A DNA stretch of 64,000 bases from RPQJ01 sp963712815 (GCA_963712815.1 CAVQJL010000012.1:248001-312000); one strand, 5' to 3'. Positions 44,897-55,016 are shown, numbered from the stretch's first letter. Notes: generated by a model not told the origin, from the sequence alone. A program made the numbers and translations.

Positions 44897-45904
44897 TCAA
44901 AAGCGCGTGGCGGGTTGCGCCAGCCTACCCGTCGCCTCTACCGGCATGGAGTGCTGCGTGTCAGCGGCGGCCCCATGCTTAAGGATGAACTGCTGCAGAT
45001 CCCGAAGTGCGTCCGGCCGGAAGATCGAGTCGCCCTCCCCGACCGGCGATTCGAGCGCGTGCCCCGATCCGGCGTAGATGCGAACCTCGATGTTCTGATT
45101 GCCCAGCTCGCGCAGGCGTGCCGCGCTGCGCGCCGACGGAACGTTGGCGTCGTCCTCTCCGTAGAGCACCAGGGCCGGCACGGATAGCGCGCGCCAGTAC
45201 GGCAGCGGATCGAAGTTGCCCACGGCCTCCCAGAACGATTGTTGGCGCTGGCGCACCCACCACGCCGCCGGCCGCGCCAGCGCGTCGGACAGGCCCGGCA
45301 GCAGGCCGATCGCTCGCAGGTTGTGGTTCTCCTCGTACACGAGCAGCTCGTGCATCGGCAGCGACGAGCCGACGACGTTCACCACGAAAGCGAGCCCCGG
45401 CGCGCGGCTGGCGACCAGCGGCGCGATGTGGCCACCCTGGCTCAGGCCGATCACGCCGACCTGCGAGACGGCGACCTCCTGCTGCTGCCGGAGGAACCGG
45501 ATCGCCGCCACGGTGTCGGTGGCGAGATCGTCGAAAGCGGCCGTGCGCCAGTCGCCTGCCGACTGCTCGGAGCCACGCTTGTCGGGCAGCAGCACCGCGA
45601 TGCCGTTGCGCTGAAGGTACTCAACGAGCGTCAGATACCAGCCGTTGTCGCGGCGGCTGGTACCCGAGCCGTGGATGACGACGGCCCCGGGGACCGGACC
45701 CGGGCCGCGCGGGACGAACAGCAGTCCCGCCAACTCGAGGTCCTGCTCCTCGTTGCGGAACCGGACCTCGCGGTGGTCCGTGTCGGCGAGCCGCGTGTAC
45801 TCGAACCGGCGTTGCGGCTCCTCGCGCAGCTGGGCCACGAGCACCGGGACCACGACGAGCAGGACGAGCACGCCCAGCACTGCCAGCAGGAGTCGTCGAG
45901 TCAT
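44897..45904 (-). CDS. membrane-anchored alpha/beta hydrolase (esterase/dipeptidyl-peptidase-like)
   Basis: A 335-residue hydrolase anchored by one N-terminal membrane segment (TRRLLLAVLGVLVLLVVVPV). The HG oxyanion motif is VVIHGSGTSRRDNGW. The nucleophile elbow is IGLSQGGHIAP, the acid lies in LYGEDDANVP and the base is H in YAGSGHALE. This is the layout of acyl-peptide hydrolase/S9-like or esterase enzymes acting on small substrates in the periplasm. The start at 45904 has GGGGG six bases upstream; the frame runs upstream to 45982. The substrate is unknown. Confidence 0.85.
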   Translation of the reverse strand: MTRRLLLAVLGVLVLLVVVPVLVAQLREEPQRRFEYTRLADTDHREVRFRNEEQDLELAGLLFVPRGPGPVPGAVVIHGSGTSRRDNGWYLTLVEYLQRNGIAVLLPDKRGSEQSAGDWRTAAFDDLATDTVAAIRFLRQQQEVAVSQVGVIGLSQGGHIAPLVASRAPGLAFVVNVVGSSLPMHELLVYEENHNLRAIGLLPGLSDALARPAAWWVRQRQQSFWEAVGNFDPLPYWRALSVPALVLYGEDDANVPSARSAARLRELGNQNIEVRIYAGSGHALESPVGEGDSIFRPDALRDLQQFILKHGAAADTQHSMPVEATGRLAQPATRF

Positions 45905-46067
45905 GGGCTGCCCCCTTCCGGCCGCACGGTATCCAGTCAGATGCCCTGACGACGCGGATGGTTCGGTCGCCGGCCGCACCATCGGGCTTCCTCTGCTTTC
46001 GGAGCCCTCCTAGAATCGAGACTCTACACAGGCACGACGTCGGCCTTCGGCGAACGAGGCGACCGAC

Positions 46068-46883
46068 GTGCGCCCAGCCGGCGACGACGTGAACCCCGCG
46101 ACGCCGCAGACGCGCGGCGTTCTGCTCGCCACGTACATGGTGATGTTCTTCCTCGCCGCGTCGAGCGGCCAGTTCCTGGTTACCCTGGGCGACCCGGGCC
46201 TCCATCACCTGTTCATCGTGGCGGCGATGCTGCTGGTCGTGTCGCTGGTGCCCGGGGCGTTCGGGACGGTGGGGCCGGTGTACGGCTACGAGATGGGCCT
46301 GCAGGTCGATGAAATCGCAACCTTCATGGGCTTGTCGATTCTCGCCGCAATGCTCGTCCAGTGGCCGATGGGCTACGTCTCCGACTACGTGCCACGCCGC
46401 ATCGCCATCTTCGGGGTCGCCGGCGCCGCCCTGGCGGCGGCCCTGTTCGTCGCGCTGTTCGCCCAGCGCTCCGCGGCCCATCTCGACGGCGGCGTCGCCG
46501 CGCTCTACGCGCTTGCGTCCTGCCTCTATCCGCTCTGCCTCGCGCTCACGCACGACATGCTGTCCCGGACGCAGATTGTGCCGGCCAGCGCCACACTGCT
46601 GCTTGCGAACGGCGTGGGAGCCGTCATCGGGCCCGTGGCCGGCGGCCTCGCGATCGACACGCTCGGCCCGCGCGGACTGTTCCTGGCGTTCGCCGGTGCG
46701 ATCGGCGCACTGCTTGCTCTTGCGCTGCATTCCTTCCTGCGCGAGCGGGCGCCTAAAGTCGCGGAGCAGTCGCACTGCGTCGGCGTGGCGCCGGTCTCCA
46801 CGTCCGCGATCCTCGACCTTGATCCGCGTCAGGGCGACGGCACCACGCCTCACGCCGGGTCCGCTCCGCCCGAAGCCCCCTGA
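46068..46883 (+). pseudogene. MFS transporter (YcaD-like) lacking its N-terminal half
   Basis: The 271-residue frame starts at a GTG and opens in the middle of an MFS fold. SSGQFLVTLGDPGLHHLFI corresponds to a mid-protein segment of YcaD-type transporters. LLVVSLVP is then joined directly to GAFGTVGPVYGYEMGL, so a short internal stretch is also missing. Segments after that are normal (ILAAMLVQWPMGYVSDYVPRR, ANGVGAVIGPVAGG). The protein would have about seven membrane segments where intact family members have twelve. The tail after residue 225 is hydrophilic. It is most likely a decayed gene, although the open frame is intact. Confidence 0.7.
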
Positions 46884-47016
46884 CCTGGGATCCATCACGC
46901 CACCGACCCCCAGCCCCTGCAGCCAGGGCAGGACCGACTGCAGCGTGAAAAGCTTCAGCCCGTAGACTCGCGACGCCAGTTTGCTACGTATCGCGACCGG
47001 CGCTACAGTGGCCGAA
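46884..47016 (-). other. short unassigned coding-like fragment
   Basis: On the minus strand about 46985-46890 reads LASRVYGLKLFTLQSVLPW and then LQGLGVGGVMDP, which looks like a genuine protein piece without start or stop. I do not recognise the family. It abuts the broken MFS gene and the antitoxin remnant. Confidence 0.35.
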
Positions 47017-47145
47017 ATGAAAAGCCGCGTCATCACGCAGCGGGAACTGCGCAATGACTCCGGGGCCATCCTCCGCGAGGTAATGGACAGGCCCCCTCCG
47101 ATGGTGCGATGCGGCTCGAGACGAAATTTCTTCGGCTCGCAATGA
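47017..47145 (+). pseudogene. Phd/YefM-type antitoxin, truncated after 22 residues
   Basis: The frame begins MKSRVITQRELRNDSGAILR, an almost perfect start of the Phd/YefM antitoxin DNA-binding domain. After residue 22 the usual GETFIVTRNGxPVAEL core is replaced by unrelated sequence, and a TGA follows at 47145. A TACAGT hexamer ten bases before the ATG could be the -10 box, as in autoregulated antitoxin promoters. No toxin gene follows. The antitoxin has lost its core and toxin-binding part, so it is non-functional in antitoxin terms. Confidence 0.75.
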
Positions 47146-47248
47146 GCCGACGACGCAAGGCGTGAACACGGTCCTGTTTGCGTAGATAAGCAGTCACGAT
47201 TGCCACCCGAAGATTGGGCAACAAACAAGAAACAAGGGTGAGACTCAC

Positions 47249-49405
47249 ATGCGCACGAAACTCCGTGGGATTATTGCAACTGCCGTAATCGCGGGATCGG
47301 CACATGCGGCGCCGCCGCAGCAATTAGCCGTGGGAACACCACAGACGGTAACGCCCGGCAAGCACGGTGTAGCGGCCGTTCAGTTCGTGCCGAACCTTGC
47401 CGCACTCCGGAAGGGCGGTGAAGATTTTTCGCTGGCGCTGCCCGGCGGGCCAATGGTCACGCTGCGACGCATCCTGCACGAGGACCGCGGGAATGGCGAT
47501 TTGCTGTGGCGCGGCAAAGTGCTGCAGGACAACGATGGCCTGGTGCTGCTGACTGTGAAGAACGGAGTGATGGTCGGAACCGTCCAGACCCTCGGGACCA
47601 CGTACGTAGTGCGGACGGGCGCGGATGGGCAGGTGTTGGAGCAGGTGGTTCCAATGACGGCACCGCGCGATGCTGGGCCGATCGTGGTGCCGGTAGAGGG
47701 CGGGACGCTGCCAGGGTCGTTACGGATCGCCGGGCCCGCGGCGGTGACGACTGCAGCAGCAGGCCAAGGGTCCACGCAGATCGACGTCATGGTGCTCTAC
47801 ACCAATACGGTGGCGACCGAAGCCGGCGGCCGGGCAAATGTGGAGGCCGAGATCCAGGCGGTCGTTGATCTCGGGAACCAGGTATTCCAGAACAGCCGGG
47901 TCAAAGCCTCCTACCGACTGGTTCATGCGGGGATTGCACCCGAAGTCTTTCCAGACCCGCTCCCTGTCTCGACGCTGCCTGCGTTCGCGCGCGACGTCGA
48001 TGTGGCCGCGCTGCGGTCGTTCCACGGTGCCGACCTGGTAGCGCTCTATGTGAACGATGTCTATCTCGATTCCCCGGACTCGCCTGGTTCCGGGTTGTGC
48101 GGAATCGCCGTGGGCAACAACCTCGTGAACCCGAATGGCGGGGCCGCCCACCAGCTCTTCGACCGATCGACCTGCCCGGACCTATTTACCTATGCGCACG
48201 AGAACGGGCACCTGCTTGGGATGGATCACAATCCAGAGGACGCATCCGGCGGTAGCTTCTATCCCTTCGGTTTCGGTCACTACGTTCCAGGTGTCTTCGG
48301 CACGGTGATGTCGTACCTGGGCCCGACGTCGGCGTATTTCTCGAATCCGAAGATCAAGTTCCAGGGGTATGCACTCGGAATTCCGAATGAACGGGACAAC
48401 GCCCAGGTAGCGACATTGAATGCCGCGATCATCGCGGCACAGAGTCCGCCGGGTACGGTCGATCCACCGTCGACTGAAGCGCCGCCGGCGCCGGCAGGAC
48501 TGCTCGCCCAAGCCAATGATCCGAACGAGATCCGCCTGGTGTGGCGGGACAACTCGACTGGCAGCGCCCAGGAAGACAACTTCGAGATCGAGCGCAGCGC
48601 GGACGGAGTGAACTTCCAACCCTGGGCGACGACCGGCGAAAACCAGAGCAGCTACCTGGATGGCGGACTGAATCCGGGCGATACGTTCTCCTATCGGGTA
48701 CGAGCCGTGAATGGACTGGGCGCCTCCGACTATTCCAATGTAGCGACGCAGACGGTGGGCGATGCGCCGGCGGCACCATCGAACCTGCAGGCCATCGGCA
48801 TCTCGTCGCAATCGATCCAGTTCAACTGGGCGGACAACTCGAACGACGAGCTGGGGTTTCTGATCGAAGTACTGCTGAACGGCGTTTGGGAGCCGGTGGA
48901 CGAAGCGCCGGCGAATGCGGTTGTCCACGTGCACTACCCGACGTTCGCCGGCTACTCGCTCAGCCCTGCAACGACCTATGCTTTCCGGCTTTCGGCCTAC
49001 AACAATTTTGGAATTTCAGCCGGGGTCGAGGTCCAGGGCACGACGCTTGCAGCTCCGACGACCGCCCCGGCGGCCGCGTCTGACCTGACCTTGACGGCGG
49101 TCAAGACGGGTAAAGGAGCGAACACCGCCTTCAACGGCGTGCAGATGACTTGGATGGACAACTCGACCGACGAGGCGGGGTTTCTCCTTGAGCGCTGCAA
49201 GGCGAGCGGGCCCGGGAACTCGCCGACCTGCACGTTCGAACTCCTACGCATGATCGGCGGCACTTTGGGGACTGGCATGCGACAGTATTTCGACAGCGGT
49301 TTCGACGCCGCGGACTACAGGGGAACCTATCGCTACCGGGTAACCGCCGTGAATCAGGCCGGTAGTGCGACAGCGGCGGAAGCGCAGGTGCAGCTGAAGA
49401 AGTAG
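47249..49405 (+). CDS. secreted metzincin metallopeptidase with fibronectin-like repeats
   Basis: A 718-residue exported enzyme (signal MRTKLRGIIATAVIAGSAHA). Residues 25-165 look like a propeptide. The catalytic domain has the extended zinc motif HENGHLLGMDH, with H317, E318, H321 and H327, followed by the Met-turn TVMSYL at M354, as in the M12/reprolysin metzincins. Three fibronectin-III-like domains follow from about residue 410, each with an xLVWRDNSTG, FNWADNSNDELGF or TWMDNSTDEAGF segment. It probably digests extracellular protein. The ATG has GGGTGAG upstream. It lies alone on the plus strand. Confidence 0.9.
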   Translation: MRTKLRGIIATAVIAGSAHAAPPQQLAVGTPQTVTPGKHGVAAVQFVPNLAALRKGGEDFSLALPGGPMVTLRRILHEDRGNGDLLWRGKVLQDNDGLVLLTVKNGVMVGTVQTLGTTYVVRTGADGQVLEQVVPMTAPRDAGPIVVPVEGGTLPGSLRIAGPAAVTTAAAGQGSTQIDVMVLYTNTVATEAGGRANVEAEIQAVVDLGNQVFQNSRVKASYRLVHAGIAPEVFPDPLPVSTLPAFARDVDVAALRSFHGADLVALYVNDVYLDSPDSPGSGLCGIAVGNNLVNPNGGAAHQLFDRSTCPDLFTYAHENGHLLGMDHNPEDASGGSFYPFGFGHYVPGVFGTVMSYLGPTSAYFSNPKIKFQGYALGIPNERDNAQVATLNAAIIAAQSPPGTVDPPSTEAPPAPAGLLAQANDPNEIRLVWRDNSTGSAQEDNFEIERSADGVNFQPWATTGENQSSYLDGGLNPGDTFSYRVRAVNGLGASDYSNVATQTVGDAPAAPSNLQAIGISSQSIQFNWADNSNDELGFLIEVLLNGVWEPVDEAPANAVVHVHYPTFAGYSLSPATTYAFRLSAYNNFGISAGVEVQGTTLAAPTTAPAAASDLTLTAVKTGKGANTAFNGVQMTWMDNSTDEAGFLLERCKASGPGNSPTCTFELLRMIGGTLGTGMRQYFDSGFDAADYRGTYRYRVTAVNQAGSATAAEAQVQLKK

Positions 49406-49513
49406 CCTGAGCGCGCTTCGGGCAGCGCCATCGCCTACACGTTAACGGCACTCGATGGCTGGTCGGTGACCACCGATGCCGCGAGCCCCATGCAGGACAC
49501 TCCGGCACCAACT

Positions 49514-50368
49514 CTAAGAGCTCGCCGGCGCTTCCGACGCCACCCGTGCCCGCAGCTCCGCCAGTTTCTTCTTGAGCCGAGACGCGTTCTCGGGACCGAT
49601 GCGGAGCAGGATCTTCTGCCCGGCAGAGGCTGATTCCAGCCGCGAGTCCGCGAACCGGTACAGGGTCCACGGGCGCTCGATGTCGATCGACGTGTCGTGA
49701 GGCGGCAGCACGACCTCGATCGGCCCGTCCGGCTCCGGTGTTGCCAGCAGGTGATCGATCACCTCGACCACGCGGTCGTTGAAGTATTTCCCGGGGTAGC
49801 CGAGGTCCTCGTAGGCCTGCTGCAGTAGCGGATAGAAACGCACGTAGAGCGCGACGGCGCGGCCGGTGTCGATCGACGTCACCACGTCGACGAACGGTGT
49901 GTAGCGGGCGAAATTTTCCGCCGCAATGCGCGCCGCCGCGCCGTCCGACTCCGCGACTGTGAATTGCCCGGCGGTGCGATTCACGGGCCAAGCCCGCGTC
50001 GGAGCCTTCTTCCGCGGCAGGTTGTCCACCGTGGCGACCAGATGACGGAGGTGGGGCCCGATATCGAGGAACTCGAGCACTGCCTGCTGGCCTACGAGTC
50101 CCTGGAGGGCCGCCTCGACCGCCGGATCGCTGTCGGCGAGCGAAGGCAGGGGCCCTGGTGCCGCACCTGACAGCGGCTCCCCGGCGGCGTCGGGCTGCAC
50201 CGCTTCGATCGGGTGCCGCACAGCGGGCGGGTCTGGATTCTCCGCGGCCGCCTGCTGTGCCGGCGGCGCCTGCGCCGGCTGGTCGGGCGGCGACAACCAG
50301 ACATAGAGTGCGACCGCGAGGGCGGTGACAACGCCCAGCAGTGCCAGCCAACGCAGGTTCCTGTTCAT
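49514..50368 (-). CDS. DUF3014 protein
   Basis: A 284-residue protein with an N-terminal membrane anchor (RWLALLGVVTALAVALYVWL) and a Pro/Ala/Gln-rich linker of about 40 residues. The DUF3014 domain fills the rest: LPSLADSDPAVEAALQGL, LRHLVATVDNLPRKKAPTRA, FYPLLQQAYEDLGYPGKYFN and LLRIGPENASRLKKKLAELR. Most of the protein should be periplasmic. Function is unknown. It is followed upstream on the same strand by an IS91 remnant and the S9 peptidase gene. Confidence 0.9.
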   Translation of the reverse strand: MNRNLRWLALLGVVTALAVALYVWLSPPDQPAQAPPAQQAAAENPDPPAVRHPIEAVQPDAAGEPLSGAAPGPLPSLADSDPAVEAALQGLVGQQAVLEFLDIGPHLRHLVATVDNLPRKKAPTRAWPVNRTAGQFTVAESDGAAARIAAENFARYTPFVDVVTSIDTGRAVALYVRFYPLLQQAYEDLGYPGKYFNDRVVEVIDHLLATPEPDGPIEVVLPPHDTSIDIERPWTLYRFADSRLESASAGQKILLRIGPENASRLKKKLAELRARVASEAPASS

Positions 50369-50497
50369 GGCGAGGTTCCGTGTTGCACGCTGCCAGCGGC
50401 GCGGAACCCAAGAGAGTAACGCATCCCGCGGAGAGATCGATCAGCAGAGTCGCCCGCTGCCTTGTCGCGAGGGCAATGTTCGCCAGCATCGTGCAAA

Positions 50498-50583
50498 GCG
50501 GCGCCGTGCGCTGCATGTGCGAGAGGATCCTGGCGATGACCTCGGGCTCGTCGATGCTCGCGATGATCCTGAGCGTGCAGCCG
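50498..50583 (-). pseudogene. IS91-type transposase, C-terminal scrap (copy a)
   Basis: The minus strand reads LRIIASIDEPEVIARILSHM, the conserved C terminus of IS91-type transposases. About 25 residues remain. It lies between the DUF3014 and S9 peptidase genes, close to the S9 stop. It shares the EVIAxIL segment with the copies at 61950 and 63787. Confidence 0.75.
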
Positions 50584-50596
50584 GCAGTCCATGACT

Positions 50597-52845
50597 TCAG
50601 GGCGGTGTCACGCCTTGCCGCTCGAGAAAACGGAAGATCGTCTCGTAGAGGTGCCTGCTCACCTGCGGGCCCGAGATCCGGTGCGTGAATCCCGGGTACA
50701 GCATCATCTCGAACGGCACGGCCTCGCCCTGCAGCCTGGAAATGATCGCGCTCGAGTGCTCGAACACGACGTTGTCGTCGGCCAGGCCGTGAATGATCAG
50801 GAGTGGGTCACCGATCTTCGCGGAATCGGACAGCGCGTTGGACTTCGCGTAGACCTCGGGTTCGGCCCCAGGGTCACCGAGGTAGCGCTCGGTGTAATGG
50901 GTGTCGTAGAGCTCCCACTTGGTCACCGGCGCCACGGCGATGCCGGCGGCGTAGGCGCCGGGGTTCGCCTGCAGCATCTTGATCGTCATGTAGCCGCCAT
51001 AGGACCAGCCGAAGATCGCCACCTTGGCTGGATCAACAAAAGGCACCGTCTTGAGGTAGTTCGCTCCCGCGAGTTGGTCCGCGACCTCGACCGAGCCCAT
51101 CGCCCGGTAGAGCGTCGACGCGAACGCTACACCGCGATTTTCGGAACCGCGGTTGTCGAGCTGGAAATAGATGTAGCCCTTGTCGACGATCGCCTGCGGC
51201 AACGCGCCCTCCCAGGCGCGGGTCACCACCTGCGCGCCCGGCCCCCCATAGTGATCGACGAACACCGGGTAGCGCTTCCCCGGCTCGAGCGGCGGAGTGA
51301 TCATCATCCAGTGCAACGGCGTTCCGTCCGCCGCAGGAATCGTGCCGAAAGTCGTCTCGCGGTGACTGGCGAGGTACGGTCCATAGGCGTGCGAGGCGTC
51401 GAGGCGGTTCTCCTCGATCCAGGCGATGCGTTTGCCGGCGCCGTCCGCGATGTAGGTCTGCCGCGGATGATCGGGCGAGGAGCGCGTGATGACCAGGGTC
51501 TTGCCTGACTCGTCCATCGCCGCCGTGCACGACCAGCCGGGTTCGGTGAGCCGCTCGATCCTGCCGGGCGCCTTCAGGTCAAGCGCATACACCTGCCCGG
51601 CGAGGACGTCGTCCCTCGTGGCGGCGAAGTACACGCGACCGCTGTCCTCGTCCACTCCTGCAAGTCCCGTTACCACCCACGGCCCGCTGGTCAACTGCCG
51701 CCACTTCCCGCGTCTGTGGTGGTAGAGGTGACCGTAACCGTCGCGCTCCGACCACCAGATGAGGCTGCCGTCCTTCAGGAACCTGTAGTTGTCCGAGAGA
51801 TTGACCCAGCTTCGCGGCGCAGCGCGTTCCTGGAACAGCAGCCGGGACTTGCCGGTCGCGGGATCGACAGCGAGCATGTCGAGCAGCGTCTGGGCGCGGT
51901 TCTGCCTCTGCACGTAAAGCGCCTTGCCATCGTGCGCCCAGTCGACGCGCGCGAGGTAGATGTCCCGGTCCGCACCGAGATCGACTTCGACGCGGTCGGA
52001 GCCGTCCGGGCTCATCACGAAGAGCTGGACCGTCGCATTGGGCGTGCCGGCCGCGGGATAACGCTGTTCGTAGGTTCGGGTGTCCTCCGAGCCGATCGCC
52101 GTCCGCGTGACGACACCGACTGGCGACTCATCGAAACGCTCGACTGCGATCCGGGCGTCGTCGGGCGACCACCAGAAGCCGGTCATGCGTCCCATCTCCT
52201 CCTGTGCGACGAACTCCGCCTCACCCCAGTGGACGGTGTCGGACGCTTCCGCGGGCGTGACCGGTCGCGCCTGCGCGCCACCCGTGGCACCGGTCCACAG
52301 CCGTCTGTCGCGCACGAAGGACACGTAGCCGCCCTTCGGCGAGAGCACCGGGTTCAGTTCGTCCCCGGCGGTTTCCGTCAGCCGTGTGACTTTGCCGTCG
52401 ATACCGGCGAGGTACAGGTCGCCCTCCAGAGGCACGAGGAGCGAGCGGCTGTCGTCCGACCAGTCGTAGGCGACGATGCCCTTCAGGTCGCCGATGCGCT
52501 GGCGCTCGCGCTGCATCTTCTCCGCTTCCGACAGCTCGCGACCCGACTCGAACTTCGAGGAGTCGACCAGCAGGGTCCACTGCCCGCCCTGCCGGTCGTA
52601 GCCCCAGAGGTCGTACCGCTCGCGGTCCTCGGGCCGATTCCTCAGCACGGTGATCCAGCGTCCATCCGCGGATATCTTCAGCTCGCGCGGCGTCGGGCCG
52701 GAGAGGCTTGGGCTGGCGAAGACGCGTTCGAAGGCAAGCGCGTCAGTGCGCCTCTGTGCCTCGTTCGCAGGGTCCGGAGCACCGACGCCGGGGCGGTCAG
52801 CGTGATGGCAAGCGCAGCGGCGGCAAGAACACGCATCGACTGCAT
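50597..52845 (-). CDS. S9 dipeptidyl-peptidase-IV-like serine peptidase, frameshift in the signal peptide
   Basis: A DPP-IV family exopeptidase. The N-terminal two-thirds is a beta-propeller (ISADGRWITVL, AYDWSDDSRSLLVPL, GFWWSPDDARIAVERFDES). The catalytic domain has the nucleophile in FGWSYGGYMT, the acid in HGLADDNV and the histidine in GFTHRI. The ATG at 52845 starts a normal signal peptide (MQSMRVLAAAALAITLTAPA) in one frame. The mature protein starting GAPDPANEAQRRTDAL is in another, so one base near 52790 is gained or lost. The frame of the mature part runs up to 52930 through sequence that is not signal-like. As read, the peptidase would not be exported. Confidence 0.88.
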
Positions 52846-53120
52846 GAGCGTCGATCGCTGACTTGCAGGGCAGGAACGGATCGGCATCGTGGACCCCCTG
52901 ATCGTGAAAGCATGCGACCTTGCTCGCCACTCAGGCGCCGAACTGGGCGCGGTCAGTCGCGCTCAGCGCCCAGTTCAGCACGAACTTGCGATGCTCTGCC
53001 CAAGTCTGCCCCAAGGTCCGATCGCCGATGAGTCAGCCCGAGATCTGATACGGCCCGGCCCTGTCGGTCGTGCGGAATGCAAAGCACGTGCGCCCGTTCG
53101 ACTTGCTCGCGCGTCCCGCA

Positions 53121-53267
53121 TCAATGGGTGCTGTCGTAGAACGAGCCCCGCACGCTCGGATCGGGAGCCATATCGAGAATCATCGACTTTTCGTACTTAG
53201 GTGCATCCGGCGAGGACCGCAGATCGACGATCCGACGGCCCGCCAGTGTCTCGACGCCGGTGAGCAC
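53121..53267 (-). pseudogene. C-terminal fragment of an unrecognised gene
   Basis: The minus strand from about 53267 reads LTGVETLAGRRIVDLRSSPD and continues KYEKSMILDMAPDPSVRGSF to a natural stop at 53121. It looks like the real 3' end of a gene, but the upstream part is replaced by unrelated sequence. I do not recognise the family. The rest of 52846-53300 shows nothing else. Confidence 0.5.
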
Positions 53268-53302
53268 CTCCGTTGTGCCAGCTGCCTGCACGGCAAGCTA
53301 CG

Positions 53303-53443
53303 GTGCGGCTGGTGGAATCGTCGCGATGCGCGCGTCTTGTCGACCTGCTCATCGCCTCTGCGGCCGTGGCCAAGGGACTGCCGCTCTACACCCGCCACCC
53401 TGCCGGCTTCAGCCCGCTGAAGCGCATTCTGCCGATATCCAGG
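53303..53443 (+). pseudogene. VapC-type PIN toxin, C-terminal fragment
   Basis: The plus strand reads ARLVDLLIASAAVAKGLPLY and TRHPAGFSPLKRILPI. This is the C-terminal end of VapC-type PIN-domain toxins, where DLLIAATA is followed by LPLYTRNPxDFxGL. The N-terminal acidic residues of the PIN active site are missing, so it cannot be active. It abuts an IS91 fragment. It may belong to the same former toxin-antitoxin locus as the antitoxin remnant at 47017. Confidence 0.65.
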
Positions 53444-53925
53444 ACCTGGAGGAACGATCCCGCGAGCAGCTCATGGGGCAGGTGCGCCCAGTGCGCCGTC
53501 ATGAAGTCCGCGGTCTCGACGGCCCTGAGCGCGATCACGGGCTCGTGGCGCCGGCCGTCACCGGCAAGCCAGGCGTTCTCCATGTCCCGCTCGACCAGAC
53601 CGCGCCGTTCCAGCACATGACCGACACGTTCGGCGATCTGCTGCACCACGATCTACAGCCTGCGTGCCGGTGGGCGCAGGCAGATGGCGGAACACCGGCG
53701 GGCCAGCCGCCGCCGGCAGGTACACCCCATCGACGAACAGGATGTGAAAGTGAATGTTGAGGTTCAGCACCGAGCCAAAACGCTGCACCAGCGTCACCGC
53801 GCCCGTGGCGCGCGTCAGCTCGGCCCGCTGCAGCAGGAGGCCCGAGATCGTGCGGTACACCTCACCGAGCACCTGCGTGAGCGCGGCAGGGTTCGTCGCC
53901 AGCAGGAAGCGCAGCGCATAGGGGC
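53440..53925 (-). pseudogene. IS91-type transposase, central part, frameshifted (copy f)
   Basis: The minus strand begins PYALRFLLATNPAALTQVLG and continues through GAVTLVQRFGSVLNLNIHFH, giving the IS91 transposase HUH-type motif HFHILFVDGVY. After the conserved QHLP-like segment the frame shifts, and the following VQQIAERVGHVLERRGLVER reads in another frame to about 53440. The N-terminal zinc finger and the C-terminal part with the catalytic tyrosines are missing. Confidence 0.8.
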
Positions 53926-54077
53926 AGCGACAGCACCCACTGGCGCAGCGGCCTCGCGGGGTCTCTATACGAGCAGTTAACACAGCAGTCTCTGCGGGGC
54001 AGACGGAGAATCTAGCCACAACCACTGCACTCGTTAAACAAGTGGCGGTTGTTGATGGCCGCGGCACAAAGCGGAAG

Positions 54078-55016
54078 TCAATGTTCGTCACCGGAACTTT
54101 CTGCAATCAGGTCATCGCTTATTCTCATCAGGTGAGCGACGGCGTCTTTGTCGTAGGCCTGATCAATGACAGTGTCTTCCTCTAAGACGTAAAAGAACTT
54201 GCCGGTGCCCACATCATCGTTGATCAGGCGAAGCAGGGCATCACGGCCGGTTTCAACAGAGGATTCCGGCGTGAAACCAGCTTCCACGACCATGTCGGTG
54301 TTCATGAATGCCGATGGATGCAAGGCATTGATCGTGATGCCACGGCCATGCAGCGCATCGGCCAGGGAAAACGTCATCATGATCTGGGCGAGCTTGCTTT
54401 GAAGATAGGCCTGCATCCCCGAATAGCCGTTCTCCAGCATCAGGTTGTCAAAATCGAGCGGCGCCTGGGCCGAGGCAACATTGATGACCCGGCTTGGAGC
54501 ACCTGCCTCCAGTAAGGGACTCAGCATGCGGGTGAGCAAGTAGCCGGCCAGGTAGTTCACCTGAAAGTGAAGTTCATAACCGTCTTCGCTGAGGCGCCGC
54601 TCATCCTGATGCGGACTGAAAATTCCTGCGTTGTTCACGAGTACGTTGAGGCGGTCATAATCGGCGAGCACCGATGTGGCCAAATTTCGAACCTCGTCGA
54701 GACTTCCGAAATCCGCCCGATAGAACCGGGCACTTCCTTTACCCTCCGAGTGAATCTCCGCGACCAGCGCGTTTCCACGTTCCACGTTCCGTCCGTGGAC
54801 GATCACATGGTCGCCGTCCCGCGCCAGTGCTAGCGCGGTTTCACGTCCCAAACCACCCGTGGATCCGGTAATCAAAACGACTCGTTGCCCGGGTTTTGGT
54901 GCCAGCTCCTGCGCACCAGCGCCACCTGGAGCTAGGACGAGTAACGCGACGGAGAACAGTGTGACACGCAATATTTGATTGAAAACGTACTCGGATCGCT
55001 CAATTTTCATACACAA
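54078..55016 (-). CDS. SDR-family dehydrogenase (retinol-dehydrogenase-like), membrane or exported
   Basis: A 312-residue SDR. The N terminus has a hydrophobic signal or anchor (NQILRVTLFSVALLVLAPGG). The cofactor motif is TGSTGGLGRETALALA, followed by VNNAGIFSP. The active-site serine is in INVASAQAP and the Tyr-Lys pair in YLQSKLAQI. The gene is visibly less GC-rich than its neighbours and has more T-ending codons, which points to horizontal transfer from a lower-GC source. It is flanked by IS91 remnants on both sides. Confidence 0.87.
   Translation of the reverse strand: MCMKIERSEYVFNQILRVTLFSVALLVLAPGGAGAQELAPKPGQRVVLITGSTGGLGRETALALARDGDHVIVHGRNVERGNALVAEIHSEGKGSARFYRADFGSLDEVRNLATSVLADYDRLNVLVNNAGIFSPHQDERRLSEDGYELHFQVNYLAGYLLTRMLSPLLEAGAPSRVINVASAQAPLDFDNLMLENGYSGMQAYLQSKLAQIMMTFSLADALHGRGITINALHPSAFMNTDMVVEAGFTPESSVETGRDALLRLINDDVGTGKFFYVLEEDTVIDQAYDKDAVAHLMRISDDLIAESSGDEH

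Noticed and set aside
46068..46883. Intact small MFS transporter
   Set aside because: It starts mid-fold and lacks an internal segment; about half the membrane segments of the family are missing.
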